DNA of 64,000 bases from Ampullaceana balthica (Eukaryota > Mollusca > Gastropoda > Lymnaeidae). Below are positions 21,425 through 33,504 of the stretch, piece by piece. Position 1 is the stretch's first letter. Each line of letters starts with the position of its first letter. The notes beneath the pieces are model-generated. The model did no database searches, had not been told where the DNA came from, and saw only the letters and a program-made list of their open reading frames with translations. Made by a program: the position numbers and the translations under genes. The DNA lies in NCBI GenBank assembly GCA_944989445.1, contig CALYLW010000566.1:322501-386500 (forward strand). Reading direction: 5' to 3'.

Positions 21425-24375
21425 GTAAGTTGATTTTATTTTGAAAGCTTTTTTTTGTGATTAATAATTATGTCATAATTACACTTATTTAACATGTGAG
21501 ATTGTATTCTGATTTTACTCAAGAGTGCTACAATATTTTTGTTTTAAATCATAAGTAAAGTAAGTGGAAATAGCATCTTGTTTGTTAATTTAGATTTTGC
21601 GTACATATCGCCACCTTAGAATAACTGAAGGTTCTAATTCTATATGGCCCTACATAATATCAAATTTTCAAACGCCAATATCTTGGTTTGACCAAAAGTT
21701 TACATAGAACCTTGTTATTATAAGGTTAATATGTTTCATAGTTAAATTTTATTTTTATGTATTATTCTTTGTCCTACATATCAGTAAAATTGACGTTTGA
21801 GTAATTTCTATATCTTAAAATATAAAATATTCTATTATCCCATCTCAATGACTCTACTTATTTTTATAGGGTTACAAGTTTTATTGAAAGTTAAGTGAAT
21901 ATCTTCAAGTCAAAAAGTTCTTTGGGAGTGTATTACAGATACCCTTTGACTTTCGTTGTACCATGATTTGATTTGTAATATTTATCTTATTTTTTTTAAA
22001 GCCTGCCAGCACAGTGGAGGAAATTGAAGAAAAATCTTTGCCCCCTACACCTCATCTAATTCTAAGGGGTATGTGAAATATTTAGTGAATTTAAACACCT
22101 TTTTTTTTGGTTTCCTTTATATTTTTAAATATAGCTCACGATTTCACATTAATTTTTTAAAATAAAACTTGAAAAATTGCTTTCATTTGAATACCCTTGT
22201 CTTAGGGTAAGACTTACATGGTTTTAATGTTTTGCACTAGTAAATTGTTATTTTGTTTCTAGGTAACAGTCTCATGGGAGTTGAGGACTGGATGCTTTCC
22301 ATTGATGGCAAAGTAGTCATCCATGCTGATGGGAATGATTTTCTAAAGGCTGTTGGTTGCCTCTGCGGTGCCTATTACACATTCAACATTAAATATGATA
22401 CAGAAGCAATCTCAACTTTGGAGTTTTTGCAAAGGTTAGAAATTTGTTTTCATATGTGATTAAACGTATTTGTAAATTTCATTTCAGAAGTATTTACTCT
22501 AATTTTCCTTTTTTCCACAATTAATTTTCCATCTATGAACAAGTTTTTAACTATCTGGTATGCGTCCCTCTCCGCCTTATGGTTGCAGATGCTAAGATTA
22601 ACTAGAAAAGGCTCTTTCCAGATTATATAGATAATTTTAACGTTAAATGCCCAAAAGCGCGGTAATGCACGCCTCGATGGCACTCTCTTTAGTAATGAGA
22701 TCATAAAAAAAAAGAAATTCTTCATTTAGTGAGAGAAGCTTTAGTCGACTTCCGGAAATGGCGACGGTTGCCTTTGCTAGTGTTATCACTCCATTCCTGA
22801 AATTGTGCGTGTTATTTTTTTTATTTTTTAAATTATTTTTTTTTGTTTTTTTTGAAGATGTGATTTTGCTATACTTTTTTGTAAATATAATAGTACTAAA
22901 CTACAGATAAAATTAGTATTAAACTCAAGTTGGTCTTTTGGATACATAAAATAACCATTCTTATCCTAAAAGATGAAGTCAGTATGATAATAATAATATA
23001 AATACATTTTCCGTAATTTTTTAAATTGCATAACCAGTTGATTGCAATTAAATGGAAATCCTTACGGGACTGAGGCGGAAGTTTACCGAAAACCTTATGG
23101 GGCCTTAAACGTTAATAAACTAAATTTTGTCTTGTCTTTTTTCTACTTTGTCTTCTAAATCGTTTTCTTTTAGTCATAATATTATTGTTATACTTCTTTG
23201 TTGAAATCTTAGCCAAGGAGGTTTAGTATTCATTAACCCATCTATGTGTTCCCTTTCATTCAGCCAACAAGAAACTTATAGCAAAGCTGTTTTTTTTTAG
23301 AAGCAGCTTTCTCTTGGAAGCTGAAATAACTACGTTTTTTCACCAACTATTTAAAAATATTTTTTAAAGTTTCGTTATTACTTTTAATTTATCAAATTTT
23401 TCTTGTCCATTTAAAGAAAACCTTCCAAATTTTTTTTAATTTAAAAAAAAATTTAGATTTTAAAAAAATATTTTTTTTTAAAGTTTAAAAAAAAATATTT
23501 TTTTTTAAAATGTATATATATAAAAAAAAATTTAAAAAAAATTGATCGCAATTAAAGGGAAATCCTTACGGGACTGAGGCGGAAGTTTACCGAAAACCTT
23601 ATGGGGCTTTAAAGGTTAATAAACTAAATTTTGTCTTGTCTTTTTTCTACTTTGTCTTCTAAATCGTTTTCTTCTAGTCATGTTATTATTGTTATACTTC
23701 TTTGTTGAAATCTTAGCCAAGGAGGTTTAGTATTCATTAACCCATCTATGTGTTCCCTTTCATTCAGCCAACAAGAAACTTATAGCAAAGCTGTTTTTTT
23801 TTAGAAGCAGCTTTCTCTTGGAAGCTGAAATAACTAAGTTTTTACACCAATTATTTAAAAATATTTTTTAAAAGTTTTGTTATTACTTTTAATTTATCAA
23901 ATTTTTCTTGCCCATTTTGAGAAAACCTTCAATTTTATTTTTATTTTTAAAAAAATTTAAAATTAAAAAATTTAAAATTAAATTTTTTTTTAAAAAAATG
24001 AAATAAAATTTAAAAAAAAAGAATTTAAAAAAAAAGTAATAATTTTTTTAAAATGTATATATATATAAAAAATTTTAACAAAAATTTTTTTTTAATTATG
24101 AAATGGTTTTGATTCTTTTCTTTTTTCTTTTTTTTTATTTACACATTTTTATGACAATGACTGGTTTTGTATTCAACCATGGATGCTTTGAAATGCTCTG
24201 GTTGAACATGTAATTTTTAAAAACACTAACTGCTATCGATGTATTGTGTGTTTTTACATTTTAAGCTTTCCTTTAAATGTATTTTCAGTTACAGAATTTA
24301 ATAAACCTGTTATTCCTTTCTTTTTCAATTAGGTTGATGCAAGATAAAAGAAAATGGCAGCAGCACACCCAGTAA
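21422..24375 (+). CDS. Spliced gene, about 94 aa, unnamed conserved-type protein (3' end frameshifted?)
   Basis: Coding parts: 21422-21424, 22002-22068, 22263-22434 and 24333-24375. All junctions are GT/AG and phases match (0, 1, 2). The second part begins PASTVEEIEEKSLPP; the third contains MGVEDWMLSIDGK, AVGCLCGAYYTFNIKY and STLEFLQR. These motifs (a small FxxA..C..GxYYxFNIxY core ending in S-T-L-E-F-[LI]-Q-R) recall the C-terminus of large uncharacterised animal proteins often labelled SAM-domain-containing 3-like. That is from memory and unchecked. In those proteins a tail of the RKVASLxxDLxDxEW type follows. Here a similar tail (DNRKVASVRRDLSDFEC) is present in the last exon but in another frame, up to 24460. 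The predicted protein instead ends after 13 unrelated residues. It may be a truncated gene, a partial duplicate, or a sequencing indel. No catalytic motif seen. Confidence 0.5.
22450..23035. other. Intronic sequence, nothing coding seen
   Basis: Between coding exons 3 and 4. Contains a TCGACTTCCGGAAATGGCG stretch (about 22746-22764), which also appears promoter-like, and long T runs. Confidence 0.35.
23036..23935 (+). repeat. Intronic direct duplication, two ~390-bp copies
   Basis: 23036-23430 and 23543-23935 are nearly identical over their whole length (AAATCCTTACGGGACTGAGG through TTTATCAAATTTTTCTTG), offset by about 505 bp. Low-complexity A/T tracts separate them and follow them (to about 24100). 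High identity implies a recent event. Confidence 0.9.
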
Positions 24376-24491
24376 AGGAAAAGCAACAGAAGAAGGCGAC
24401 AACAGAAAAGTTGCAAGCGTAAGAAGAGATCTCTCAGACTTTGAATGTACACAAAGATGAATGTTGATACTGTTATGACCTGAATGGACTT

Positions 24492-24497
24492 AATAAA
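24492..24497 (+). promoter_or_regulatory. Polyadenylation signal AATAAA
   Basis: AATAAA about 120 bp after the stop of the spliced gene, at the expected end of its 3' UTR. Confidence 0.5.
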
Positions 24498-24559
24498 AAT
24501 GTATTAATTTTTAAAATACTTATCTCATTTATTTGCGTCCAGTTTGTATTGCTTATTAG

Positions 24560-24834
24560 TAGCTAATGTTAAAACAAGGGCTGTATTAATGAGGGTGGGG
24601 GGCTGCCCTTAAATGGTGGGGGGGGTGTGGTTATCGTTTTTTTTAAAAATAACGTTAACTTAACGTTAACGGTATCCTAAGAGTTTACGACATTCCGTCG
24701 TAAAATTACGTTAAGCCAAAAACGATAAGTTATCGCTGCGGTAAGTTACCGTTAAAAAGCGGTTAGTTAATGGCAGCTAGTACACGATAAGTAACTGTCG
24801 TTTTACGGTAAGATTTTTTACAGTGTAGTTTTGA
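24560..24834. other. GC/AT-skewed repeat with TAACGTTAAC palindromes
   Basis: TAACGTTAACTTAACGTTAAC at about 24650-24670, further CGTAAAATTACG and AACGATAAGTTATCG palindromes, and an ACAGTGTA end. Looks like an inverted-repeat element remnant; type unknown. Confidence 0.35.
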
Positions 24835-25130
24835 ATATCCAAATTTGACAAGAGTAACACCATTAGTTAAATCACTAAACCTAAAAACACTAGATCCATA
24901 AAGGATGAAGCATTAAATTCTAACTTGGAAATGCAACGCTATAAAAATATAATACAACACTCGGATATACAAAGGGGAAAAAAACACTCTTCTTGTTCCA
25001 CTCTCAAGGACAAACAGATTCAAACTCTCCTCCTTGGCGCATGGCATTCTGGGGTGGAATTCTTTGTCTGAACAAACCAGGAAAATCAAAACAGTATCAA
25101 AATTCAATATAATACCAGACTATGTTTACA
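24835..25130 (+). pseudogene. LINE reverse transcriptase C-terminal fragment
   Basis: With frame changes and stops, the plus strand reads LTRVTPLVKSLNL, then a run with VPLSRTNRFKLSSL and GWNSLSEQTR. The pattern V-P-x-x-R-T-x-R-x-[KR]-x-S-x-x-x-x-x-I-x-x-W-N-S-L is typical of the end of the RT protein in CR1/Jockey-type LINEs. No complete domain remains. Confidence 0.5.
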
Positions 25131-25344
25131 CCATGTGTATGTGTATGGGGAATACTCTACTGAATAAGCAGGGGGTCGTAACCCCAGCTACGCCTCTGGT
25201 CTCTTTTTAGCCCTGGAACTAAATTCTATCTAAAAGTCATCCACAGCTATCAAGAACATTGGACTGTTCCTAAGTTTGACTTTATCCACATCATCCATGG
25301 CTCTTGTGGATACGTTGAAAGCGACACTGAAACTCTTCTTCTTT

Positions 25345-26005
25345 ACCTCGTGGGCAGGCACCAGTAGGTTCATAGGCCAGGTATGACGTCGGCCGAGCAC
25401 AGGAAGGTTCATGGGCCACCTATGACCCCAGCGGAGCACCAGTAGGTTCATGTGCCACCTATGACGTCTGCGGAACACCGGTAGGTTCATGGGCCACCTA
25501 TGACGTCGGCGGAGCACAGGTAGGTTCACGGGCTATAAAGCACAGGTAGGTTCACGGGCTATGGAGCACATGTAGGTTCATGGGCCACCTATGACGTCGG
25601 CGGAGCACAGGTAGGTTCACGGGCTATGGAGCACAGGTAGGTTCGCGGGCTATGAAGCACCGGTAGGTTCACGGGCCACCTATGACGTCGGTGGAGCACC
25701 GGTAGGTTCACGGGCCCCCTATGACGTCGGCGGAGCACAGGTAGGTTCACGGGCTACCTATGATGTCGGCGGAGCACAGGTAGGTTCATGGGCCACCTAT
25801 TTCGTCGGCGGAGCACTGGTAGGTTCACGGGCTATGGAGCACCGCTAGGTTCATGGGGCCACCTATGACGTCGGCGGAGCACAGGTAGGTTCATGGGCCA
25901 CCTATGACGTGTGCGGAACACCGGCAGGTTCACGGGCCACCTATGACGTCGGTGGAGCACCGGTAGGTTCATGGGGCACCTGTGAACCCGGCTGAGCACA
26001 TGTGG
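25345..26005. repeat. Minisatellite, ~39-bp units mixed with ~23-bp short units
   Basis: The long unit has GTAGGTTCATGGGCCACCTA followed by TGACGTCGGCGGAGCAC. Short units replace the middle with GGGCTATGGAGCAC. About 19 units in all; irregular alternation of long and short units suggests internal deletions copied on. Confidence 0.9.
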
Positions 26006-27080
26006 AGCAAATACTACAGATGCTGAAGACAGGTGAGAAAAGAGCCTATATCCTCAATTTTTTTTTCTACTTTCAAAACAGGAATTTTAAGCTATTTAGA
26101 TTTGGTTTTAGAGTCAGCGTCATTTTTAGAACAGACTTCTTAGGAGAGTTATAAATAACCCTTTAAAGAATTCGATTAGCTTATTTCTGACATATAGCAG
26201 TTTCTGAACAAAGTTCGTTTTCTACTCGTAGGTACATTTTAACAGGAAACATTTTACTTCGTGAAGACGGCATTTTAAGGAGTAATAATAACATAACTAG
26301 AATATTGATCGGTGGATTTGAAGTTTTTTTTTAATAATGATTGTATTGTTTGTAAGTGTGGCTAAAATCTGAGTGTTTCTTGTGGCGTCGAAATGCTTTA
26401 AAAGCGTATTTATGTAACCTATTTCTGACAACGCGATGAAATAAATCCATCGATAGAAACTTTGTAAATTTATTTAAAATGCGAAGGATTCTCTACACAC
26501 ACAAAAATGTCAAGTTAGAAGTAAGAAAATTTTAAACATGTTGTTGAACTGTTCGTTTTTAAGATTTTTTTTTAAAATTATTTTTTTTTGCGGGGGTGGG
26601 TTCCGTTAAAAAATGATATTGTACGTAATATAGAGATTAAAAATATTTCAGAGATCAAAGCGTAAATTTGTATCATTATAATTATCGCTATAATGCAAAG
26701 TTCGTATTAATTAGTATGATTATTGTCATTGCTTTAACAATCGTACATCTCCTTGACATACAATAATCATCCCCAAGAGATAGCACCACGCAATCTGAAT
26801 CTCATAAATAAATACGACTTGACTTGGTGGATTGTCGAAATCGATTTCACGCATGTGAACCCTGACCCCTGCTTGCTTGGCATATGACCATGGAGAACAT
26901 GAGCCAAAAACAAACAGGAGGAAGTAATTCAGTCAGCAGCCGACTCAACTCCCGCTAATTGAACTGATGAATCTGTGTTAAAGTCGGCTTCAGATGTACG
27001 GGGGCCGTACGAAGGTGGTTAGTGTCAGAGTGTATCCGGAAGCATCGGACCAAGAGTGTAAGCGTCAGACTGTCTGTCTG
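26006..27080. other. No gene seen
   Basis: AT-rich sequence with poly-T tracts. 26840-27060 is more GC-balanced but has no splice-bounded exon that I can support. Confidence 0.45.
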
Positions 27081-27089
27081 TGTCTTTAA

Positions 27090-27882
27090 GGGCCGTCCAT
27101 AAATGACGTCACGCACCTAGGGGGGAGAGGGATCACGCATTTGGGACGATATGTGACGAGAAAAGGGGGGGCGTATTTAAGAACTGAGACTTCAAATCAA
27201 AATGTGCGACTTTAAAAAACCACTAAAATATTAGATCCCTTACAATTCATTTAATGACGTTTTACATGGCTTCACGCGTGTTAAGATGTTATAGTGAAGC
27301 CTTACGCCAAATACNNNNNNNNNNNNNNNNNNNNNNNNNNNNNNNNNNNNNNNNNNNNNNNNNNNNNNNNNNNNNNNNNNNNNNNNNNNNNNNNNNNNNN
27401 NNNNNNNNNNNNNNNNNNNNNNNNNNNNNNNNNNNNNNNNNNNNNNNNNNNNNNNNNNNNNNNNNNNNNNNNNNNNNNNNNNNNNNNNNNNNNNNNNNNN
27501 NNNNNNNNNNNNNNNNNNNNNNNNNNNNNNNNNNNNNNNNNNNNNNNNNNNNNNNNNNNNNNNNNNNNNNNNNNNNNNNNNNNNNNNNNNNNNNNNNNNN
27601 NNNNNNNNNNNNNNNNNNNNNNNNNNNNNNNNNNNNNNNNNNNNNNNNNNNNNNNNNNNNNNNNNNNNNNNNNNNNNNNNNNNNNNNNNNNNNNNNNNTT
27701 AAAGTGATTTGAAACATGCTCATTTTCATATAGAAAATATGGCTTATATGGGGGGGGGGTGTTTGCAAAGCTTTGTGACGTCATATTGGAGGGGGGTCTA
27801 AGTTTTTGTGACAACGTGTGACGAGGGGGGAGGGGGGTTGGAAAATCGGCAAAAATCGCGTGACATCATTTAAGGACGGCCC
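27090..27882. mobile_element. MITE with GGGCCGTCC termini, interrupted by an assembly gap
   Basis: Starts GGGCCGTCCATAAATGACGT and ends, on the other strand, GGGCCGTCCTTAAATGATGT, giving inverted ends of about 25 bp with two differences. A partial relative lies at 54661-55023. Both contain GGCTTCACGCGTGTTA, AGAAAATATGGCTT and AAAGCTTTGTGACGTCATAT. Non-coding. Superfamily uncertain. Confidence 0.7.
27315..27698. other. Assembly gap, 384 N
   Basis: Unknown bases inside the MITE. The related copy has only about 4 bp at this place, so the gap is either mis-sized or hides an insertion. ORFs through it are meaningless. Confidence 0.99.
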
Positions 27883-28589
27883 CCTCCTTCGGTGTCATAC
27901 CAAGACTGGGAGCTAAGTGGAGTAGTTGGAACATGTTAACTTCATGTCCCGCGCTAGAATTCGCCGGGGAGGTTTGGGAGGCAAAAGAGCCGCATGTGAA
28001 GACAGTGTTATATGGCACTGCTCAGCAGATGGAGCAGGTTGCCCAGGTGTTAGCCAAAGGCCATTAAGAGACTAAGTCTCAGGCCAAAAGAGTATGTGTT
28101 TAGTTTTATTTGGAACATGTACCAGAACATGTAAAAATCCAGAGCTCTTGTGCAAAGATACAATGTCTTACATGTCAATCTGATGACAGATTACAACAGG
28201 AAGAAGTCAAGGGACGTGCTCAATGCGGTCTTTGAATGAGATCCTCTGTCTTGGTTTTAAACTCTTTCATCTAACTTGGGCCATCGAGTAGAAATGTATT
28301 TATTCTAAAGATGTGTACAACTGGCTGGGGTAAGGTTGAGGAGATGCGGTTGGTTGTTTGTAACGGAGGAAAGGGCAAGTGGGACGCTCAAGCAGATGAC
28401 AAACATGACACATGACCAAGGGGCAGAGAAGTCATATAACTACTCACTGGTTGGTGTCCTCGACCGATGTTTGCCCGGGGAGGAGCGTAAACAGGAAACT
28501 TAATAAACGATTCTATCCTGGCCGAGACTTACGAGGGTTGTGCTCATGGCGTGACTCGGGCTCAGGGGCATGCTGGGAAAGGGAGTGAA
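27883..28589. other. No gene seen
   Basis: More GC-balanced, unique-looking sequence. No ORF or splice-bounded exon could be supported. Confidence 0.4.
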
Positions 28590-29050
28590 GAAACAGTAAG
28601 ACAAGGGTGGAAACATAGTGAGAACGGGCTGGAAGCACGACAAGACCAAAGCGAAAACAAAATGAGATCATTATGGGAAACAGTGCGACCAAGGTGGAAA
28701 CATAATGAGACAAAGGTGGAAGCATAGTGTTTACCAAGGTGGAAGCATAGTGTTACCAAGTTGGAAACATCAAGNGAGATCAAGGTGGAAACATTAAGAG
28801 ACCAAGGTGGAAACATCGTGAGACCAAGGTGGAAACATTAAGAGACCAAGGTGGAAACATCGTGAGACCAAGGTGGAAACATTAAGAGACCAAGGTGGAA
28901 ACATTAAGAGACCAAGGTGGAAACATCGTGAGACCAAGTTGGAAACGTGGTGAGACCACGGTGGAAACATGGTGAGACCAAGGTGGAAACATGGTGAGAC
29001 CAAGGTGGAAACATGGTGAGACCAAGGTGGAAACATGGTGAGACCAAGGT
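28590..29050. repeat. 22-bp minisatellite, about 20 units
   Basis: Unit GAGACCAAGGTGGAAACATG(GT), with CGT and TTAA variants at the unit end. Minus-strand ORFs show a 22-residue period because three units equal 66 bases. One N at 28774. Confidence 0.95.
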
Positions 29051-29184
29051 AGCCATGGTAAATATTCCTCGATGGCTTTAGTTTCTGTAAAGTGGTGTCT
29101 TCTAGGAGACATGCAAATCAATCCTTAAACGCACATATTATAGAACATGTTGCACAACTGTGAACGACTGCAAAAAAAATCAAT

Positions 29185-29610
29185 GAGCAGACAAGCACTC
29201 AGGTGCTATGGAAGTAGCTAGTTAACAAGCACTCGGGTGCTATGGAAGTAGCTAGTAGACAAGCACTCAGGTGCTATGGAAGTAGCTAGTAGACAAGCAC
29301 TCGGGTGCTATAGAAGTAGCTAGTAGACAAGCACTCGGGTGCTATAGAAGTAGCTAGTTAACAAGCACTCAGGTGCTATAGAAGTAGCTAGTAGACAAGC
29401 ACTCGGGTGCTATGGAAGTAGCTACTATACAAGCACTCGGGTGCTATAGAAGTAGCTTACAAACAGCCACTTATGTGATATTGCAGTAGCAAGCAGACAA
29501 GCACTCATGTGCTATAGACTTAGCCTACAGATAAGTACTTATGTGCTATGGACGTTGCGAGCAGACAAGCACTCAGGTGCTATAGAAGTATCCTGCAGAC
29601 GAGCAGTGCC
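29185..29610. repeat. 34-bp minisatellite, about 12 units
   Basis: Unit includes AGACAAGCACTCAGGTGCTA and TGGAAGTAGCTAGT, with GACAAGCACTCGGGTGC variants. The AGCACTC/GTGCT part is a small inverted repeat. Units degrade after about 29460. Confidence 0.95.
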
Positions 29611-30150
29611 GTGCAATAGATGTAGCTTCCAGGCGTGTAGGGAGAATGGAGACATTTTCATTTGTTCGAAACGGCCAAACAAAATGACCAAGTGATTTAA
29701 TGCATGTTCATATCACCATCAAAAAGCCACGCGTCTAAAAGCCATCGTTGGCTGCTGACTCACTGCCATTGTCTTGAACTGATTGATCTTAAATAGATTT
29801 GAATGATATCTCAGTCCCATCTTCACCGCCTGGCTACGTTAGTGTTAATGTAAACAAAGTGGTTTTCGTTAAAGTACTTTATTACGTGTTTAGTGAGTGG
29901 TAATGTCTTCAATTCCCCGTTTGTTATTTTCCCCGAGAGCTGTCAATGAACTCGCCCCTTTCCTTCGTGGCAGAAACGGGCCGGGGGGCTGATTGACGAC
30001 CTTATATCGTCTTCTGTCAACAAAGTCGAATGTAGACGGATGAAATATTGTCAACTGGTTAGTCTTATTGTTTTAAAAGTCGAGGCTTCGGTGTTAACAG
30101 ACATTACAAGAACTTGAGTGGGGAAATTATTTTAACCACCGAGTTTCTTT
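29611..30150. other. No gene seen
   Basis: Between two minisatellites. Contains no recognised exon or RNA gene. Confidence 0.45.
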
Positions 30151-30595
30151 TAACCATACCCTTAACCGCACCCTTAACCGTACCCTTAACCGTTATCTTA
30201 ACCGTACCCTTAACCATTATCTTAACCGTACCCTTAACCATTATCTTAACCGTACCCTTAACCATTATCTTAACCGTACCCTTAACCATTATCTTAACCG
30301 TACCCTTAACCATTATCTTAACCGTACCCTTAACCATTATCTTAACCGTACCCTTAACCATTATCTTAACCGTACCCTTAATCGCACCCTTAACCGAACC
30401 CTTAACCATTTTCTTAATCGCACCCTTAACCGAACCCTTAACCATTTTCTTAATCGCACCCTTAACCGAACCCTACCCTTTACCACGCCTTTAACCATAG
30501 TCTTAACCATGCCCTTAACAGTACCCTTAACCGAACCCTTAACTATTTTCTTAACCCTACCCTTAACCGAACCCTTAACGCACCCCTAACCATTG
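30151..30595. repeat. 12/24-bp minisatellite of CTTAACC units
   Basis: 24-bp dimers of two 12-mers, CCCTTAACCGTA and CCATTATCTTAA-type, with longer variants at the 3' side (GCACCCTTAACCGAACCC, CCATTTTCTTAAT). Superficially telomere-like but not (CCCTAA)n. Frames are open on both strands for over 110 codons as a repeat artefact. Confidence 0.9.
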
Positions 30596-32647
30596 ACGGC
30601 CATTTACGGATCCATAAAATATGAAGTTGGAAAAATACAACTGGCAATGCACCCAAAAATATGAACAAAAGTATTGGCAAGTAGCCTTCCTCGTGGAATT
30701 ACCAATTGTTACGTGTTTTTTTTTAAATAACCAATAGCTTTTGTGGATATCGTGAACGTTATGACATTGAAATTAAATAGGAGAAAATAGAGATCTTTAA
30801 AAAAAAAGTCATTAAAAACGATAGATTGAAAGCGATAATTTCCAAAAGATAAGGCGTAATTTGTTCTATTACATATTTCTTTTGAGATCGTGGAAAATAT
30901 CTTAAACATCAGCTTATAATGAAGTTGATGAGAAAAACAAAAAACAAGACCTTGAACATGACAGCCTCTCCAAGTCAACCAGAGTGACCCCGCCTGGGGA
31001 GTTCTTTCCCTTGCGCCAAGAAACTCACTCCTTTTATCAAACAAGTAATTGAAATTAGCTCTAGTTCAAGGAAATGATAAAATAATTATAAGTTTATTTG
31101 TCAATAAGTTAAAAGTACGTTTTAAATTTCACATTCGGGAGTGTTGAATAGTGGACGCGTCAGCCAGTCTCGTCAAACTCTGGCTTTGACCCGCCTGGCC
31201 ATTCAAAGAAATCTATTTTCACAAGGTTCGTGCAAACAGTCCAGTTCCTGGTACAGACGCACTCTTGGACAATGTCAACCTCGTGGCGAGAACTCAATTA
31301 ATTTATTTTTGGTTAAGATTCGGTCAAGAGGGTGTGGCTTAGCCAGCGCTTCTTCAAGTGTTAGCAGACTAGAGAGGTGACTTCCGTTTGGACGCTGGGA
31401 GTTTTCTACCCACATTTCGCAGTAAGTTTACATGATGATAATATCTTAATATTTTTTTACCCATGAAGTAATTTCGCGTCAAGATAATATCTTAAATCTG
31501 TGTCCCATTAAGTAAATCCACATTAAGACAATATCTTAAATCTGTGTCCCATAAAATAACTTCACATCAAGACAATAACTTTAATTTTCGAGTTCATTCT
31601 CCTGTTTCCAAAGACCCTGAAACTGAACACGTCAAAACGACTGTCTCGGGTCCAACTTTAACGGATTTGTCGTGTGGAGATCATTATTTCAATCAGTTTT
31701 AAAGTTTCAAGCCCGGAGAAGAGGGTTAAGTTTGACCAATGCGTTGGATTTGGCTGACAATATTTTTTTATTTCCGTTAGAGTGGATACGTCAATGAATT
31801 AGCCCTTGTCCCGGTGTGCCATTTTTATTTCAATTTTGTATTTGCAACAATTAAATTTTTAAAGTTCTGAAGTTATTGGGTCATGAACCCTCCGAAAAAG
31901 CGTAAAATTGAGGGGGGATCCCGTGTGTTTAATGAAGAATGTACACTCACATATTTATTTGGTAATACAGCCAATAAAGCAGTGTGTTTACTGTGGCTTG
32001 AGACGATAGACGTATTTTAGGAGTACAATCTGAAGCGAGAACACGAAATAAAACATAAACACGTAAATATGGCTTCAACTTTACAACATGTAACTTTGGC
32101 TTCAGCTGTTACCAACGCGTAACTATGGCTTCAGCTGTTACCAACGCGTAACTGCGAGCTTCATTTCTTACCAACACAAACAACACTCCTTTATAAATAC
32201 ATCAAAGTCCAGAGCTAATTTCAGATAGTGCTTTCAATGACATTTTATTAACCTTGCAGTCAAGCACAAATGTCTTGACTATCTTCGGAAATTTGGTTTT
32301 TTAAAAAAGTAAATGAATAAATATTTGAAAATATCAAATATCACACCACTATGGGTAAATAGAGTAGTGTGCCCATCGATTTCAAACATCATTTTTTTAT
32401 GTTTTATAAACTTGACACCAGACCAGAAGATTGAATAGAGCTCATAAAACTTAAGCATACAAAAAAATATGTTTTTATTATTTTTTCATAAGGAGAATTG
32501 GAATATTTAACAAAAAATGATATCTTTTCTTATCCGTTTTTTACATATGCCGAACAAGAGCGTCGACCAATCAAATGAAAATGGTAGCATCTAAGCGTTC
32601 TTTTCTCAATAAAAAACATTATTTTTTACAAGTGCGAAGCTAATCGT
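30596..32647. other. No gene seen; two weak tandem repeats
   Basis: 31430-31580 has about three degenerate ~58-bp units (AATATCTTAAATCTGTGTCCC). 32060-32160 has about three ~28-bp units (GGCTTCAGCTGTTACCAACG). 31140-31380 is GC-balanced with a 79-codon ORF of no recognised family. Confidence 0.45.
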
Positions 32648-32766
32648 CACACCTAAAGTAATTATCCACTCTGCAACCATAGAGTAATGCTTGGTTCGTC
32701 ACACATAGAGTAATGTTCCGCTTGTTACACATAGAGTAACGCTTTGGTTCGTCACATATAGAGTAA
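32648..32766 (+). repeat. Left part of the 26-bp satellite, diverged
   Basis: About four irregular units of the ACATAGAGTAATGCT / CGTCACA type. These are the same repeat as at 35891-37115, separated from it by the Helitron insertion. Confidence 0.8.
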
Positions 32767-33250
32767 CTAGGTTGCGCAGGGGCGACGTGGCGCCTACGGC
32801 ACCCACTGTTTTTAGGGCGCCTACGGTGCCTACTTTTTTCAAAAGCCCAACTAACTAATCCTTGTTTGATAAATACTTAATATTAAACTTACTGAAATGT
32901 ACACATGTATTTTATAATAAGGGGTTGTAGGGTGCCTAGGGCGCTCACTGTAGTTGTAGCGCGCCTAAGGAGCCTACTTGTTTTTTTGTCAAAAGCCCAA
33001 GTAACGTATCCTTGTTTGATAAATACGAAATATTAAACTTGCTGAAATGTACACAAAGTATTTTATAATTATAAATCCTCAGATCCTATTTTTACATCGT
33101 TCTTTTCAAAAATTAAAATATAAGCTAAAAGAATGACGTCATATATATTTTTTTTCTTTACAGTGCGTCTTTAATTTATAATTATTTTGCACACATTTTT
33201 TGCGCGCCTTCCAATGCACACCTTGTATAAAAATAGGTTTTTATTAAAAT

Positions 33251-33290
33251 CTAGGGGCAGGACCCGGCTTTCCCGGGTTTAAAATAAGGT
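33251..33290 (-). mobile_element. Inner Helitron 3' terminus
   Basis: Minus strand: AAACCCGGGAAAGCCGGGT hairpin, then CCTGCCCCTAG. It is followed by A instead of the usual T. A second, truncated copy of the same 3' region is at 34500-34567. Confidence 0.65.
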
Positions 33291-33341
33291 TTTCTATAGA
33301 AGCGTACAGTACTGTTTATTTGCATGCAATAAAGGGTACAT

Positions 33342-33500
33342 TTAACTTAAAGCAATGTGATAGACAACATTTTTGGCAGTTCCATTTGGAGTGTGTACAA
33401 AAAGATTTTCTTCTTTGCCAACTCTGAAGCAGGCCACATACAACTGTCCAGGAGAAAAGCATGGTGACTGCAAGTCTATACCAGCAATCCCAAGAGACTG
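33342..33500 (-). pseudogene. Helitron Rep/helicase C-terminal end
   Basis: Read on the minus strand from 33500 to the TAA at 33342-33344: GIAGIDLQSPCFSPGQLYV, ACFRVGKEENLFVHTPNG, then AKNVVYHIALS. This is the end of the Pif1-family SF1 helicase domain of Helitron transposases, with the hallmark G-Q-L-Y-V-A-x-x-R-V-G and (T/A)KN-V-V-Y. The helicase unwinds DNA during rolling-circle transposition. An in-frame stop lies a few codons upstream, and the Rep nuclease and the rest of the helicase are absent. It sits about 90 bp inside the inner 3' terminus, the normal position. Confidence 0.85.
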
Positions 33501-33504
33501 AGTG

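Noticed and set aside
27254..27814. ORFs of 137-170 codons
   Set aside because: They consist of N-derived unknown residues across an assembly gap.
28513..29121. Repeated MFPPWS-type proteins
   Set aside because: Artefact of three 22-bp units making 66 bases.
30151..30595. Telomere-like CCCTTAACC array
   Set aside because: The unit is 12/24 bp with CCCTTAACC, not the animal telomere (TTAGGG)n, and it is bounded by ordinary sequence.
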